In this document: positions 62,141 through 64,000 of the stretch, one piece after another
Layout: each line of letters starts with the position of its first letter
Position numbering within the stretch: position 1 is the first letter of the stretch
NCBI RefSeq assembly: GCF_001905665.1
Contig: NZ_LIVX01000005.1
Coordinates: forward strand, 520,134-584,133
DNA: 64,000 nucleotides
Direction of reading: 5' to 3'
DNA from: Streptomyces sp. CB02261
Lineage (GTDB): Bacteria; Actinomycetota; Actinomycetes; Streptomycetales; Streptomycetaceae
The notes under the pieces: generated by a model
The model's database searches: none
Told to the model about the DNA's origin: nothing
The model's input: only the letters and a program-made list of their open reading frames with translations
Made by a program: the position numbers and the translations under genes

Positions 62141-62617
62141 ATGGAACAGTTGGCGGGCGATGAGCGCATGCGGCTGCTGAGGGGGAATGTCTTCTCGGTG
62201 TCCGGGGCGTTTGAGGGCAGCGAGGACATCGGCGGCGCCCGTGACCTGGCCCGTGGCTTTCTCACCGATGTGCAGGCCGTGTACGGCCTGCCGGTGTCCG
62301 GGCGCGTCATGGGCACCGTGCAGCTCGTGGTGAGCGAGTTGGTGACCAACGCCCGCAAGTACGCACCCGGACCGTGCCTGCTGACCCTGGAGGTCACCGG
62401 GGGCGGGCAGGTCGAGGTGAGCGTCTGGGACAGCAATCCGACACCGCCGGCGATCCTGGCACCCGACCCGACCCGCGTCGGCCAGCACGGGCTGGAGATC
62501 GTCATGGCCGTCTCCCAGAGCTTCGCGGTGCACCGTGAGCCTGTGGGCAAACGGATCACCACGGCGATCAGGCTGGCCGACGATCCCGGCGGGGACGTCG
62601 TCGGCCACCAGCCGTGA
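62141..62617 (+). CDS. ATP-binding anti-sigma-type kinase (HATPase_c_2)
   Basis: The 158-residue protein has the GHKL fold of SpoIIAB/RsbW relatives. It has the N-box VQLVVSELVTNARKYAPGPC, the G1 region SVWDSNPTPP and the G2 loop GQHGLEIVMAVSQSF. These kinases phosphorylate STAS antagonists and can sequester sigma factors. The frame extends upstream, but ATG 62141 is followed by normal family text. A SpoIIE-type phosphatase starts 386 bases downstream, the enzyme class that reverses its reaction. The region 62618-63003 between them holds no gene I recognise. Confidence 0.85.
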   Translation: MEQLAGDERMRLLRGNVFSVSGAFEGSEDIGGARDLARGFLTDVQAVYGLPVSGRVMGTVQLVVSELVTNARKYAPGPCLLTLEVTGGGQVEVSVWDSNPTPPAILAPDPTRVGQHGLEIVMAVSQSFAVHREPVGKRITTAIRLADDPGGDVVGHQP

Positions 62618-63003
62618 CAGACCTTCACCCTCATGGTGGGACGTCGGGACCGGCACGGCTTCCCCCGCCGGTCGGCACCGACGAAGCCGGTACGCATGAA
62701 CGCGAGGGGGCCCGCTCAGCACCTGCGGGCTCCCTCGGGCTGACGCCCATGCTCCTTCGGCGCATACCTGGCCGCACCCGGGCAACTCGCAGTGCGGTGG
62801 TCCCCTCCATGAGCGTGACTTCACACCGGGCGGGAGGCGGCGGCGAGTATGGCGAGTGCGGTCGTGGCGCCCCCCTCAAGGCAGCCGAGTACAGACACGC
62901 TCCTCGCTCGTCGCCGGATCGGGTGGCGCGGGGTGTTCGGTAGGGTTCTGAGGTGCTGGCTGTCCGGTCGGTGCCTTCCTGGGGGGATGACGAGACGAGG
63001 GAC

Positions 63004-64000
63004 ATGCCGGAACAAGCGATCCTGCCTGCGATAGCACCGAGCGAGCCTTCGGCCGTGTCGGTCGAAGCAGCGCGGATGGCGGCGGTGCGCCGTTACGACA
63101 TCCTCGATACACCTCCGGACGGCGCCTACGACCGGGTCGCGGCGCTGGCCGCGCGCCTGTTCGAGGTGCCGGTGGCGACGGTGACGATCGTGGACGAGGA
63201 CCGGATCTGGTTCAAGGCCACGCACGGGCTGGAAGGCGTCACCGAGATCGGCCGAGATCCGGGCTTGTGCGCCTCGGCGGTCCTGACCGATGACACCACC
63301 GTCATCCCCGACACCCTGCTCGACCCGGTCGCCTGTTCCAATCCGCTGGTCGCCGGCCCGATGGGGGTGCGGTTCTACGCCGCCGCTCCGATCATCACCG
63401 CCGACGGGTACCGGCTGGGCACGGTCAACATCCTTGACACCCGCCCCCGCGAGATCAGCGAGGCCGACGCCTCCATCCTCGGGGACCTGGCCGCCGTCGT
63501 GTGTGACCAGCTGGAGCTGCGGCTGTCGGCGCTGAACGTGGTACGCGCCGAGCAGGAGCGCCGCAAGGTCGAGCAAGAAAGGCGCGAGGCTGAGGAAGAG
63601 GCCCGCAAGCGTGCGGAGCGGGACAAGGCGGCCATCGCCGCGTTCGCCTCCACCCTGCAGCGCACCCTGGTGCCTCCCGCACTGCCCGCGGTACCCGGGC
63701 TGGAGCTCGCCTGCCACTACAAGACCGCCTCCCCGCAGGAAGTGGGCGGCGACTTCTACGACGTCTTCCCCGTCGGCGGAGGCCGGTGGGCGTTCTTCCT
63801 GGGTGATGTGTGTGGCAAGGGCGCCGAAGCAGCCTCGGTCACCTCACTGACCCGCTACACGCTGCGGGCCGCAGCCCTCGTCGACGCGGATCCGACGGCC
63901 GCGCTGAATGCCCTGAACACGGCGCTGCTGCTGGACGCGGCGGTCGGCACGCGCTTCTGCACCGCCATCTTCGGCCTGCTCGATCCCGCCCGGGACGGCG
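63004..64000 (+). CDS. GAF-SpoIIE (PP2C-type) protein phosphatase, truncated by window end
   Basis: At least 332 residues. The N-terminal GAF domain covers about 20-175 (RYDILDTPPDGAYDRVAALA, FEVPVATVTIVDEDRIWFKA, GVRFYAAAPIITADGYRLGT). A charged coiled coil (about 180-215: RRKVEQERREAEEEARKRAE) links to a SpoIIE phosphatase domain. That domain has LVPPALPAVPGLELACHYKT, EVGGDFYDVFPVGGG and FFLGDVCGKGAEAASVTSLT, where the two Asp bind Mn2+/Mg2+. It should dephosphorylate a STAS antagonist in response to a GAF ligand. ATG 63004 is used; an in-frame GTG 51 bases upstream is possible. The gene runs off the right end. Confidence 0.9.
   Translation, partial: MPEQAILPAIAPSEPSAVSVEAARMAAVRRYDILDTPPDGAYDRVAALAARLFEVPVATVTIVDEDRIWFKATHGLEGVTEIGRDPGLCASAVLTDDTTVIPDTLLDPVACSNPLVAGPMGVRFYAAAPIITADGYRLGTVNILDTRPREISEADASILGDLAAVVCDQLELRLSALNVVRAEQERRKVEQERREAEEEARKRAERDKAAIAAFASTLQRTLVPPALPAVPGLELACHYKTASPQEVGGDFYDVFPVGGGRWAFFLGDVCGKGAEAASVTSLTRYTLRAAALVDADPTAALNALNTALLLDAAVGTRFCTAIFGLLDPARDG

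Noticed and set aside
1..64000. CRISPR arrays, rRNA, tRNA genes and secondary-metabolite clusters
   Set aside because: No regular direct repeats with spacers, no tRNA cloverleaf sequence and no PKS, NRPS or terpene synthase motifs were seen.

Overview
The window looks like a piece of a Streptomyces chromosome (or a close relative). It is strongly GC-rich, codon third positions are almost all G or C, GTG/TTG starts and purine-rich ribosome binding sites are common, and the gene families are typical of the genus: XRE/DUF5753, PucR-type regulators, SpoIIE phosphatase with HATPase, M4 protease, SUKH, and a Ser/Thr kinase with TTA codons. No rRNA, tRNA, CRISPR array or antibiotic gene cluster was seen.

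Two textures alternate. Accessory and decayed stretches (about 1-24,800, 39,100-39,800 and 54,000-62,000) hold isolated intact genes separated by fragments: IS5, ISL3, IS110 and IS21 transposase relics, an integrase relic, two Ku C-terminal relics, two LysM/BTAD-type regulator relics, a duplicated small membrane gene, a nuclease-toxin relic beside an intact SUKH immunity gene, and many genes broken by one frameshift or nonsense codon. This resembles a chromosome arm undergoing repeated insertion and deletion.

Conserved blocks lie at about 24,800-39,100 and 39,800-54,000. The first holds a Ser/Thr kinase, an ABC-2 exporter, a DM13 protein, a CASTOR/POLLUX-like channel, flotillin plus NfeD, and the TrkH/TrkA potassium system followed by two small membrane proteins. 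The second holds a PucR-type regulator, a YqiJ-like protein, a long flotillin, a 1618-residue DUF3686 AAA ATPase, a zinc-ribbon protein, NfeD plus band-7, an alanine:cation symporter and NhaA. The common theme is membrane integrity and monovalent-cation homeostasis.

The most interesting signal is a 19-nt RNA-like core, identical apart from one C/T difference, that occurs three times. Each copy lies just upstream of a start codon: before the ABC exporter (26,509), before the two small membrane genes after trkHA (38,478) and before nhaA (52,643). In two copies a second 15-nt block follows at exactly the same spacing. This fits a cation-responsive riboswitch regulon, probably the nhaA-I type as I recall it, with the two-gene small membrane operon as a candidate undescribed cation or exporter system.
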